From NCBI GenBank assembly GCA_002221725.1, contig NJFT01000065.1, positions 1 to 64,000 of the forward strand: a DNA stretch of 64,000 nt. Reading direction: 5' to 3'. The translations under genes were made by a program, and so were the position numbers. This document shows, piece after piece, positions 1 through 10,940 of the stretch. The notes beneath the pieces were generated by a model. That model worked only from the letters and a program-made list of their open reading frames with translations, searched no databases and was not told the DNA's origin. Position 1 is the first letter of the stretch, and each line of letters starts with the position of its first letter. Origin of the DNA: Scedosporium boydii. Taxonomy: Eukaryota; Ascomycota; Sordariomycetes; Microascales; Microascaceae.

Positions 1-1000
1 GGGAAGATGCAGGATCGATGGGAGTTCCTAAGGTTGGATAGTTAGAGATGGCATCGAGTTCATGTAGCTAGGAGAGTTCGAGTTTCTGAAAATTTAGCAA
101 GCCTCCTTCCCCTTATCTTAATTATCTTCCCAACATAGCAGAATAATTCGGGATCAATTCGAGTATCATTCCAACCTAACTTCGTTTTCTGATGTCGTAA
201 GTAAACGGTGTTAAGTTTCACCAAACAAAGAATGCGCGCCAGGAAGCTATGTTATCTCTGGTGGAAAGGTCGCGATTTCTTCTATTATGTCGTATCTGTC
301 TGACATGTTTAGGCAAACCAACACCCGCCGCTGAAAGACGGCCTGAGATCCAAGCCCTGGCGAAGTTGTGGCTTACCCCAAGGTCAGCGTTATTACCTTC
401 TAACAAGCTCGAGGCAGGAGGTTGAAACGTATTGAGGGATAGTACCTTGACGTACCTCTACTGTATTGTTCACATGTGCAATTGGACGCGATACGGTTGG
501 CGTTCAAGGGTGTCGAGCCGTGTCCAACACCAGAGTCCATCGATGTCCCTGGGCTGCCATGTCCTTATCCTAGTCACCCGGCCTGGATAACCTCGTTGAG
601 AGTCGGTGATATCTATTTCTCATCAACGATTAAGTAGGACACCACATGTTTGTCTGGAATACCATTGGTTAATCATCACTACCACGCTCTTCCATTTCGT
701 CAGTGGCAATTTAACAGGGTCGGCAAAAATCTGGTTCGGAGCCCATGCCATTTGATGTCCGCTTCCGGCTGAAACGGCACTACAGATATTGCTAATCAAG
801 CGAAATGAACTCCACTGACTACGAACGGCCACCATTCGATGTGGGGTATGCCGGCATTTTCCCACTCGGAAGACGGGGCCGATTGGCTTCCTTAAAGAGT
901 AGAGTCCTGCCAACCCTGGCCCCGTGGTTCCTTTCTCCAATTGCGTCCCAAACACGCGAGCTGAAACAATAGTCGACAAGACGAGTAAAAAGAATACGCC
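1..1000. other. intergenic, no gene seen
   Basis: The short open frames here overlap on both strands and show no domain, signal peptide or splice-consistent continuation. The last part is the 5' flank of the DUF1996 gene that starts at 1001. No RNA gene or repeat was recognised. Confidence 0.5.
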
Positions 1001-2571
1001 ATGATCTGGTCCACTCTTCTCGCGTTTGCAATAGTTGCCGAGGCGGCGCCCCAGTTTGGGATGCCCGGAGCTGGGGGCGGCGGAGGAGGTCGAGGATTCA
1101 GTCTTATCCGATTCGGGTGCTCCGAAGTTGTGATAACGCGTCTAGATCCGTAGGTCCAAGAACAAGCTCACAGCCATACTTAGTATAGAGCCATGGTTCA
1201 GCTGACCGTTTCGAAACTGTTACGTAGGCTCGTCAACCCGGGCATGGCGCCGTCCACCCATATGCATCAAGTCGTTGGAGGGGTTCGTGATATCAACATC
1301 CACCAGACATGGTAAACTGTGGAGTCCCGTGCTCACGCTTCCTAGAACGCCTTTAACGCATCCATGCCCTCAACCGATATTTCCAAGCTTGCCACTTGCA
1401 CAACATGCACCTTCGCCGACGACTTGTCCAACTACTGGACCGCCAACATGTACTTCAAGGCCCGTAACGGCACGTACATGCGAGTGAAGCAGATCCCCAA
1501 CCGATTCTTGGATGGCGCCGATGCTGGAATGACTGTCTACTACATGTCTCCCGGCGCTGGAAAAGTGACTGCCTTCCAGCCGGTATGCATATCTGGCTCT
1601 GCGCCTGCTGGTTTATTCAAATTCTGTGGGAGGTTCACACGTTAATTCGTTCTCCAGGGTTTCCGCATGCTTTACGGTGATGCTGCGCGCCGCGAGAAGG
1701 ATGGAAACGGGTGGAAGACTCAAAGTTGTTTCCGTTGTTACTCAGGCCCCAACTTTGGTGGCGACGTCATGTCCCCTTGTGCCGATTCGAAGCTCGATTT
1801 TGAAGAGCTACCTCCCCATGCTTGTGCTGGTGGTATCCGGTCGACAGTTAACTTCCCCACGTAAGTTGCCTTGGGTTAGACACTAGAAAAATTGCCTGCA
1901 TAATTGAGGTCGATGACACTAACTGGAAATGCGTTCAGTTGTTGGGATGGGAAGAATCTAGACAGCGTCAATCATCAGGATCATGTTTCTTATCCCGCTA
2001 GTGGGCCAACTTCCTTCTCTCAATTCGGAACATGCCCCGACAGTCACCCAGTCATGATTCCCCAGATTTCTCTCGAGGTACGTCGGGCCTTCTCCCATCT
2101 TCACCGTGCTCTAGGGCTCCGGGAATTAACGCGCCGAGGAACAGATCGTCTGGGACACTACTCCGTTTAACGACCCTGAGCTCTGGCCAGAGGACGGCTC
2201 ACAACCATTCGTTCTGAGCATGGGAGACGCGTATGCAGTCCCTCCATCAATCAACATCTGGTATATGTTCTAACGTATTTTTTTCGTAGTACCGGATACG
2301 GCCAGCACGGTGACTACGTGTTCGGATGGAAAGATGATGCCCTGCAGAAGGCCATGGACGGCGCCTGCTTTGGACCTACGTGTGCTGGTCTCAAAACGCA
2401 GGCGTACACGGAAGCCAACAAATGCAGAGTCCAGGATTATATTAACGAGGAGAAGGACGGCTGTAAGTTGACGTTGGTCCATCGCCTCCTGGACCGTCAG
2501 GTTTCTAACTTCTTCCTCTTACTTTAGGGCTCACTGAATTGCCTGGACAGCATGTGGAGGAGTCTCACTAG
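1001..2571 (+). CDS. secreted DUF1996 protein, 8 exons (copy 1)
   Basis: Exons 1001-1149, 1228-1282, 1346-1582, 1658-1860, 1939-2077, 2145-2230, 2290-2462 and 2528-2571 give 361 aa. All seven introns have GT..AG ends. The protein begins with a hydrophobic signal peptide (MIWSTLLAFAIVAEAAPQ), then a Gly-rich linker at about residues 21-34, then the DUF1996 domain from RFGCSE to the C-terminus. The domain carries family blocks such as TCTTCTFADDLSNYW, CWDGKNLD and DGSQPF. DUF1996 proteins are secreted fungal proteins of unknown biochemical role. A paralogue lies at 55916-57092; it lacks the Gly-rich linker and has only two introns, both at positions shared with this gene. Copy 1 is less GC-rich at third codon positions. 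The start is the first ATG and directly precedes the signal sequence. Family call is firm; function is unknown. Confidence 0.9.
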
Positions 2572-3163
2572 TTATGAGACCCATGCCGGGGAATGCTAAA
2601 GAGGGAGATATTAGTTCCTCCAATATTTGGATGCGTGTGTATTCATTGTAGGATATCTTCTCATGGTATGTTTCCGGACTGCGTAGGGGCGAATATTAAT
2701 GTTTCAAGAACGGCTTCCCCATTATGTCGTGAGGTCCTCGCCCAGGATAGGAACCAATTGAGACGAGCGGTACGCATGTGGCGGTGAAACTCTATATCGC
2801 AACGAACGAAGGGCTATTATCTGAGTGCTAGCTTGGGATATATGAGGGGGATGGGTGCCTACCGCTGATTTATGAATTCCGAAGAAGGTAAAAAGCCAAA
2901 AAATACCCTGATGATGACAACTAGTAAACTACACATGCTTCATAGTCACTCCACAAAAAGCGCTAGCTCGAATCTGATAACTCTTGATCCTTGTCTCCTC
3001 CTCATAATGGACTTGTTTAATTGGGGGGGGATGAAAGAGTGAAGATCGTGGGGAAGCCCCTTTTCTGATCCAACCCTTTCCCATCCACGAGATCTTGAGC
3101 CGCGATCGGATTTCTTTACCCGTACGCCAACCACCAGGGTAACCAATTATCGAAGCTTAAGAG
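2572..3163. other. intergenic, no gene seen
   Basis: This is the 3' flank of the DUF1996 gene and the 5' flank of the broken gene at 3164. No coding, RNA or repeat signal was recognised. Confidence 0.5.
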
Positions 3164-4611
3164 ATGACGGCGCCGACAGGGCCCGAACCACCTGTCCTTA
3201 AACGAAACGGATTCTCTCTCTGCGGGGACGAATGGGGCGTGTCAGGCCATCCTCGCGTGGATGGTAAACGCCTCCACAACCTTCTCAAGCCTGAGCGCCT
3301 CCTTCTCCAACGTGACCGCAAGGCAGCCGAGGAGGAAGCTAAAAAAACTATTCAAGAAACCTTTCTTCGCGGCGCAATTGCGCTACTATGGAATAGAATT
3401 CCCAGCAGCCGCACCGGTGGCCCAGCTGCGCGCCTTGCTTCTTGAGTCCGTCGAGGTGGAAAGGTTGGTGCTGTTCGAACTTCTCTGACCTTGACTGGGT
3501 GTATCGCAAGAGCCAACTTATCCGGGGTATATTATCACCAGTGTAAGAAGATTCCAGCGTCCATTGTCGATATCGAACGATCGATGCGCCGTGATTACAA
3601 ACCTAAGCTCGCATCTTGGAAAAAGGAGGCCAAAGCCTGGGAGGAGGGATACCAATTCGCTCAGAAGCAGCTCGACAGTGGAAAGACCGCCCGATAGGGT
3701 ACATCGGGAAAAGGAGGTCAAACTGCGAGTCGGCTTCTAAAAAACAGGCTCCGAGCCCCGATGAGGAATCTCCCTCAGGTTTGGAGTACGATAATCCGAA
3801 GAAGCGATTGAACAGTCGACAAACCGCTCGGAAAAGCGCAGGCTGGGAAAGACCAGGGGTGGACTATTCCAATTGTCCAGGTCCTGTTCGTGTTGGTGGA
3901 AACGCATCCTATGATGATGGTAGCACGGTCTACAATGATAAGAAGTTGCTGACTGGACGTCGTCAGACCGCTGTCAAAAGCGTGGGAGGCAATAGCACGA
4001 GGGCATCATCCAACGCCCCCGGCCGGAGCCAGTCTAAGGTCTCCCATCCCTCATACCTAGGTTCTTACCGCGTCAAGTGTGAGGCTATTAGTGATGGGTG
4101 GGATAATGCGGACGACCTCACCATGGATATCTGCCCCGGTTCCAATCGGGATTGCTTTGATGCCGATTTTGGCTTTGGGATATTTGAAGGCACAATGATC
4201 CTTTCACATTCTAAGGCATCTCTGAAGAGAGTGGTTCCGCAGTATAGAAGCAACGGTGACGAAGATGAAGATGTCGGACCCAAATCTAAGAAGCGAGGTA
4301 AGGCTGCGACGGCAGCACCGAAGCTTGGGAAAAAGGCATCTGCCAAGGGCCGGTCGCGCCGCTTCTATCTTGCACTTCGTGGCCGAGAAACCGGAACGGG
4401 GCAAATATTTCCTACCCCCGAGAGCGGTTATATCGAGTTTACAGACTCATCGCTCCGGAAATTCACGGGAGTTGTTGATCTGCCATATGTTGGGAATAGC
4501 GTTCCCTTCGAGGGTTCTAAGGTTCATGATAGTCCGCTCCGAAGACCAAGCAGTTGGTCAACCTTCTCAGAAGATGCATACGAGTATGCCCGTGTTGCCC
4601 GATGGAGATGA
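3164..4611 (+). pseudogene. lineage-specific fungal hypothetical gene, apparently frameshifted
   Basis: Three reading frames together look like one known type of fungal hypothetical protein. The frame from 3164 ends in an acidic/basic helix (RDRKAAEEEAKK). Family-like sequence (LFKKPFFAAQLRYYGIEFP) continues in another frame from a run of seven A at 3341-3347, where skipping one A restores the frame. A segment around 3536-3697 (KIPASIVDIERSMRRDY) may follow an intron. The long C-terminal frame, about 3700-4611, has the usual core (DDLTMDI, FGIFEGTMILS, ETGTGQIFPTPESG) and an Arg/Trp-rich tail. A second frame change near 3690 shows no convincing splice sites. Either the gene is broken or the sequence has indels at homopolymers. 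The family is recognised from memory of similar fungal proteins and its function is unknown. Confidence 0.55.
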
Positions 4612-5184
4612 GAACAAAAATGGTTTTTCACAGCCTATTTTGACTCTGTCTCTGGAATGCATCCTGGCTGAAGCAGCTCGCCTGCTGTTTACTGTATTGT
4701 TCTGCTAATAATGTCTAAAGTCGCAGGAGGGTGGATTGTGAGGCACCAATTACAGGAAAAGGTGGTGAGCAAGGCACCCTTTAATGCGGAGTGGCTTCGC
4801 CTCTCCGTTCGAAGGGCGCATTAGACAAAGGGGGACAGCGAGAGGACTCTTGTTGTGGTAGTCTTCGCTTCTACCGATGACAGTCCATTATTCCGGAAGA
4901 CAAGTGGCCCGTCCAGAAACCCTCAGATCATGTTACAGCTGCATCCAAGCATGCCTCTCTCTCTCTGTCTGTCTCTGTATACTTCATATGTTTTAGTAGA
5001 ACCCTTGAAAGCTTGCTTCAATCTGGATTCCTATTTTCTGTAACCCGGATATCTGTAACCGATATTATTTTCTTCCAGGATGTCAAATTCGATTAAACTT
5101 GCTTAACATTATTTCCACCTCGCCTTGGAGCAAGTATTCTAGAAAAGAATCGTGTTGTAGTCGATGAAATCGATTTCTGGGATG
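4612..5184. other. intergenic; contains one copy of a 50-bp dispersed repeat
   Basis: No gene was recognised. The stretch 5019-5068 is similar to 55291-55340 (see the repeat entry). The rest shows a pyrimidine-rich microsatellite-like patch near 4950-4980. Confidence 0.5.
5019..5068 (+). repeat. short dispersed repeat, copy 1
   Basis: The stretch from CAATCTGGATTC to CCGATATTAT matches 55291-55340 on the same strand. The aligned core (CTGTAACCCGGATATC against CTGTAATCCGGACATC) differs mostly by C/T transitions. It may be a remnant of a mobile element altered by repeat-induced point mutation; the element itself is not identified. Confidence 0.5.
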
Positions 5185-6807
5185 CTATACGGCTTTGAGT
5201 TCTCCGAGACAACGGACGCAGATTACTTCTTCATCTCTTTCGTCTCCTTCCCACATATTACCCGCAATCAGCGCAAGGATCGAAATTGACAGATACCGCA
5301 TCAAATGTGGGCGATGCAGTAAAAAGGGCCCAAAGCTGTGGATTCGCAACATGTCATTCGAATGAAGGCGTCCATCCTGTGGCAGAACATTCTGGTCTAG
5401 ATTAGATATGTACTGCACATAGCTCTTCGTATACAAAGCGATCTGGACGTAAATTTCATCGCAGTCCTGTGATATTAGGACGACTGGTTTAATTCTATCA
5501 TATGATTAGCACGGTATCGGAATCTAAGGGCAACTGAAGGGAAAATCCCATACTTTTGCCGGCGTTTGTGGATATGGACGTAATAGAGGTAAGCCGCAAT
5601 TTCGGCCGACTCCTGCAGCCATACCGGTGTCGTTGAGAGCTCGCTCCGCCTTTTAGCTTTGACCTCGTAGATAGCGATAAAATCTTCAGGCTCATAGAGC
5701 AGAGTCCGAGATGGAAACCCATCAATGCAAGCTGTAAATCCTTGCCTGTTTTGCAAGGCATCCCTACTTGCCGGCTTTCCAAATCGAAAGGGGATGCGAG
5801 CTGGCGAAGAGATGGTTTCATTCACCTTGGGTCTTCTTCATAGCGATGATGGCGAGCAGCTGTGGTAAGCGAGAACATCGATGAATGTGTCAAGAAACTT
5901 GACGATAAGCTGCTCGTCCGGGGACAGCGGCTGAAGATCCAATGCTGGGTCAGAATTTTCTGGATCTGTATTGGATATGCCAAGTGCAGCTAAGATACCG
6001 GATATTGCGTCAACTGTCGGGAAAGTTTGGCGAGTAGGCGACGGGGGAACGGCAAAGCTAGTTCTGGGGACCACTGGGCTGGAGATGTTGGCCCGGACAT
6101 CCTTATTAAGATCTAAGCCGATCATGCCGCTGCTAGACGGCCGCAACTGACTGATAAAGGGGAATATTGCTTTATAAGCCAACCAAACAGAATGAAATTC
6201 GGCCAGCTCCAAGTGCGATCGTGTTAAGTCAGCACTACCAGCCTCTCTCTCTTGAGCCTGATCATCAGAAGAAATTTGCATTGCTTCCAGGAGGTTCTTT
6301 AGCCCAAGGAGCGCATTAGGACGCGTGCCAAGAGACCCGGGCCCTATAGCGGAATCCCCCGCGAGTCTTTGTGTTTTCTTTTTTGGGGGCTTTGTTGCTT
6401 GGGGACCCAGTTGGCGGGGACGGCGTTCTCGGGAGACTTGGTTGGCTGGACTGCTTTGGAACACTAGCTGCATGGAAGCCGCTCTTTATTTCCGGAACAT
6501 CGAAAGACTGTCCGGATTTACTCAGAAAGTCTAAACTTTTCAATCTATTGGACGCCTTGGTCAAATCAGACTTGCTTGAGAGTCTAGCTTTGCATAGGAG
6601 GCCTTGAAGGTCCAAGGGTCCAGAGTCTGATGCAGGCCACAGAGCACGAAGAAACATGAACTCAAAGAGTTCAAACCGGCTTCCGGACACTAATTTATCT
6701 CTCGGACCAGTTCGGTTCCCATTAATGTCGGATAGCTTGTACGTGGGAAATGAGGGCCATTCCCTTGTCAAAGCAAGCCATTCTTCGAAGGTTGATGGAG
6801 GTCTCAT
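5185..6807 (-). pseudogene. PD-(D/E)XK-like fungal hypothetical gene with frameshift and internal stop
   Basis: The gene reads leftwards from an ATG at 6807 (MRPPSTFEEWLALTREWPSF). The first frame runs to a C5A6 run at 6379-6389 (plus strand T6G5), after which the continuing sequence lies one base out of frame (RLAGDSAIGPGS). That frame runs to an in-frame TGA at 5838-5840 and then carries on without a shift (IPFRFGKPASRD). The C-terminal part has CIDGFPSR, then IAIYEVKAKRRSEL, then LQESAEIAAYLYY, a D...ExK...QE order as in PD-(D/E)XK nuclease-like proteins. An intron at 5553-5495 joins to VVLISQDCDEIYVQIALY and the last exon ends at 5185. Apart from the two lesions the coding signal is good throughout. 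The nuclease-like call rests on motif order only. Upstream on the same strand, 228 nt away, is an intact unknown gene. Confidence 0.6.
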
Positions 6808-7034
6808 GTTTATATCTAAGCGCGCAAAGATGGACCCCCCACGAACCGAGAGGATAGGAATCACTAAAAGAGAAAAAAAAAGATAAATAGGTCCCGGGGA
6901 GAATATGCAAAGTACTGGAAGTGCTGAACATGCGCCCAACCCCGCATTTAGGTGCCAGCCTTCCCTCAGCCCCTCGCGAAATATGCACAGAGCTGGAGAG
7001 AGCACATATCTTAGAACACAATGCCCACACTTAG

Positions 7035-8053
7035 TTATTCTGCTTTCGTGGGGCGGCCCAGCAGAATACTCAGCAACCGAAGCCACGTATCGATGGACCA
7101 CGTATCTGAAACCTCCTCCTGGAAGTGTAGGCAGAAACAAATGTGATTTGGGCCAACAAGGTTGACCTCGACAACTCTGACTTCGCGATAAGATTCGCTG
7201 GTAATCAAAGCGCGAACAGGGAACTTGGTAGACGACTGTCGAAAATCCGAATACATGAGCCGATTCAAGAGGGAAAATCCGGCGATTAGCTCACTATGAA
7301 GAAGCGTCCTCTTTGGTGTAGGGTTTGTATGATGAAACCGCCTCCAGGTCTTAGTTCTTTCCTCCTCCGGCTGCTTTTCGGGTACATGATCAAAAATAAA
7401 GCCCTCCAGGAATCTGCTGGCTGGAGCTTTGAGTATGCTCCTGGTTCGCCAACCCAAGCCAGGGGAAAAGTGTGGATAGCCGTGGCTCATATTATCTTCC
7501 CAGTCATCTCTAAGGAAAAGCCTTTTTGTCCCGTAGGATCAGCCATCACGTCAATTTACAGACAAGGGGAGATTAAGAGCACATACTTGTTTTCAATTGA
7601 ACCTTCCATCCAATTCTGCAGGTATCCGCTGTGCTTCGTCTGGTATGTGAGATAGCAGAGTGTGTCTTCCAGGCTGTCCAACCAGTTGCCCCATCCAGCG
7701 ATCGGGGAGTGCGGGACACGACCCCGAAGATATTGCTCAGGTGACGGGAATATTAGTCCTTTCTCGAAGGCTACAGCAAGTTCGTCGGCCATCTCATGCA
7801 TCTCTTCGAGCAAACGTGGTGTAATAAACGACGGCCACCCCGTCTTCCTTGCATCAGGGTGCGAGCGGTCGAGGAAGCTTATTTTCAACTCTGGATGTGG
7901 TTTGTATCGCACAATGACTGCCTTGGCACTAGTATCCTTCGCGGGCATCTCATCGACAAGTCGGTCGATCTGGTGTTGCATTAGCTTGCAGAGTGGGCGG
8001 CAATCATCGAGGGGGATCTCATAATTAGGGCGCCGCTGGGTGTTCTCCATCAT
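7035..8053 (-). CDS. hypothetical protein, 2 exons
   Basis: Exons 8053-7587 and 7509-7035 give 313 aa, joined through a 77-nt intron (gtatgt..ttag). The start is the first of two adjacent ATGs. The protein is soluble-looking, with no signal peptide or membrane segment. Visible features are an acidic/His-rich middle (EEMHEMADELAVAFEKG), a Trp-rich stretch (AGWGNWLDSLEDTLCYL) and a C-terminal half with a run of hydrophobic strands (VVEVNLVGPNHICFCLHF). I do not recognise the family. It lies in tandem with the broken PD-(D/E)XK-like gene, and both have the character of lineage-specific fungal genes. Confidence 0.7.
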
Positions 8054-10402
8054 CACTGATGATTAGTGACTTTGGAAAGAGATAACCAACAGAACGTTTT
8101 AACAATGTCTTTTCGGAAGAAGGGATTGATTCTTCTGACATTCTGCTGGTGCTTGCTGGGATAAAAACACAAAGTAGACGATGGAATTCGGGAACTATGA
8201 AGGATGTTGTAAGCTAAGTTGGAGAAGTACGTAGGACATATTTGCAGCCTCTTTCCAAGACTCCAAGGGATTGAGCGCGTATCACGTGCCAAGGAGTAAA
8301 TCCGTAGTTCCGTCAACGATGATTTGTTTCCCACAGGATGGAGTATCCAGTAAATCGAGTCACAGGCTGATTTAAAAACGACAGTGTCTCAAAAACGGGT
8401 GTTTGTGGAATCCTTTTTCGTCGATCAAAACAATGACCAAGAGCCCCATTTCCATCCCTATCTCCATCCCTCTCTCCACCCCTCGATATCCTCCCGGGTA
8501 AATATCATCCGGGCCAAATTACCGATATTTTCCCTAGTTGCTGCCTGAAACGTCAGGCTCCATTATAGTGTTTATTCAGCAGCTGGGGATTAACGGTCTC
8601 CGCCGGTAGTCCCAATCATACGCATCGCTGCACTCTGAAATAGCTTCTTGGAGATTAGTGATGCTCAATAGTTCATAATTATGCCAGGGAGAGTCGTTAT
8701 ACACTTATCTATACTTACTCGCACCCGAGGTAATGCCCGGGATAGATTAATCTAGCATCAACAGGGAATAATTTTACTAAGCCCAACCTTGCGTGCTAAG
8801 GCGAAGCTGGCATGGACAGCTTCCTGTAGCATCCCAACTCCAGCCCCCAGCTCAGACACCGACCAACGACCACGGTCGAGGCCCGCCGACAAATGACCTT
8901 GCGCCAATTTGGCCAATTCCCCATGAATCAAGGCATGTCGACGAGATTCAATAAATTTGGATCCGAGCGGGAGAAGGTTTACCTCTAGGAACCGTAATAC
9001 CTTCGTAGCATCGCGGGTATGTCTTGCTCTCCACAGATACTTGGACAGATTAGGGTGTAGCAATGAATTGAGTAATTATCACGAGAAACTCGGTTTGTCC
9101 ACTTTTCTTTGTCTTCAGTCATCCCTAAGTTGAACGCGATTTTCCAGGGCCTAGGACTTGTGAAGCTGGGTGTTGAGTTGCACATCAAGGGGTTAGCTCA
9201 ACAACCAGAATGGAGACGAATATGTTTCTCTTCCTGACCTTCTTTGACGGTTTTCCTTGTCTCAAATACTCGGACAGACCCGTAAGCCCAAGGATATTCG
9301 CCGCCTTTCAACGAGTCCAACGTCCCATCTGTGGAACTTGGGCTTTATGGCGCGAGTCGCTGTTGCCATCGTGGACTTAGGCCTCTCCCCGACTCCAGAA
9401 TTTCGAGTGAAAAGCACTGGTAAATCATACCAACGAACGTGACAAAAGCGGTCCATATCTCCGCAGAAAACTTGGGTTCCAATTATCGTACCAGAACCCG
9501 CCGAAGAATTTGACAGTGGTGAAGTTGCAGATATCCAAACTGTCGTAAGTGCTGAACTGGGGGAGATATAAGCGGCTCCTTACGTCTGATGACGCCCTAG
9601 ACCAACCAGGAGAGAGACGGGCGACCTGTGTCCTACGACAGTTACCATTAGTCTAAGCAGTAAGAAGACAAAGTTCTGATGATAAGTGCATATTGTGCGC
9701 CTTGAGAACGACCTGCCTAACCTGCTCACAGCATCCCGATTTCCCACCAAATGGGTAACGAAGTGAGCTTCGGAGACTGCGTCGTTGCCTTCGGGCTGCT
9801 AATCTTACCGTGTAGATCGAATCGGCACCGTAGAGTGTATTCTAACTGGATATCCTCTGCCGCGACTGGCACCTGCACCTACACTTCCAATGGCTTTGAA
9901 TCTGGTGGCATGACGGCCTACTTTGGTGCCTCTGACATCCCGTTTTACAATTCCTCTGGCCACACCCTTCCCGGAGGCCGGCACAACAGAGAGCGATGCG
10001 GTGGCAGCTCACCGACAGCTACCTGGGGTGCGTAGAGTACCCCAATCCACGCAAAATCTTCTGGGACTGAGAATTCAAGTTGGAAAGTCCTGCCCTCTCA
10101 GATAAGTTTGGTAGCCGCTGCAGCACTAGGTTCTGCACTTTAGACCAGCGAATCCCGCTATTCAACACGCCAGCTGTAGTCTAAGACAATGTACCGTGGA
10201 AGAGAAAGATAGATTTCACTCCAGTTAGAGACGACCTGCTGATGATAGCATAACAAAAGAGAGGTGTTTTATGGAATTCCCCATCTTCTGCTAGACGACG
10301 TGGTATATAAAATCAGCAATAACACACTTGAAAGGTCGGTACAGATTGATTATCCCCTCCTTTGCATCGGCACTGGTAATAATAAATCAACAATCCTTAT
10401 CC
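8054..10402. other. 2.3-kb stretch with only coding-like fragments
   Basis: No complete gene could be built. A minus-strand frame at 9063-8758 (FLEVNLLPLGSKFIESRR, then GRWSVSELGAGVGMLQEA) and a plus-strand frame near 9838-10035 (CTYTSNGFESGGMTAYFG) have coding-like composition. Neither has a start, a stop or splice sites that extend it convincingly. They may be remnants of lost genes. Confidence 0.35.
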
Positions 10403-10901
10403 CTAGACCAACTCCTTTTCCTTTTCCTTCAACTGCTGTCCATCGGCAGTATCGTTTGGCGAATCGTATTGGATGTGCTTCTCGACAGCTGCGGCCAGCC
10501 TGTCGTTGTACTCCTTGTCCTCGAAGACTGAAAGGTGGCGGAGTTAGCACAAAGACGCGACCGGCAACGAAATCTAGAGAGGACATGAAACTTACGGAAA
10601 GCAAGCTCTTCCAGCGTACGACCGCTGGTCTCCGGATAGAGGAAGAAGACAATGCAAAGCTCGAAGAAGATCCAGCCACAGTAAATGGCAAGGTATCTCC
10701 AGGCGATTGCGCTGAGGGCGATGGAGTTGACGTTGGTGGAGAAGAAACCAGCGAGCTTGCCAAAAATTTGCTGAACGCCAATACCGCGGCTTCGTTGGGC
10801 ATAAGGCCAGAGCTCGACCAGGTAAGCTAAAGTCCCAAGGTTAGCAAATGCTACTCGACTGATGAAGTGCATGGGGTTTGGGGAGTAATGGCAAAAAGAA
10901 A

Positions 10902-10940
<39 letters not shown>

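Noticed and set aside
8758..9063. Possible minus-strand gene fragment
   Set aside because: About 100 coding-like residues, but no family recognised and no complete exon structure could be built.
9751..10035. Possible secreted protein fragment
   Set aside because: Coding-like composition in the second half only, with no signal peptide, no splice-supported extension and no recognised family.
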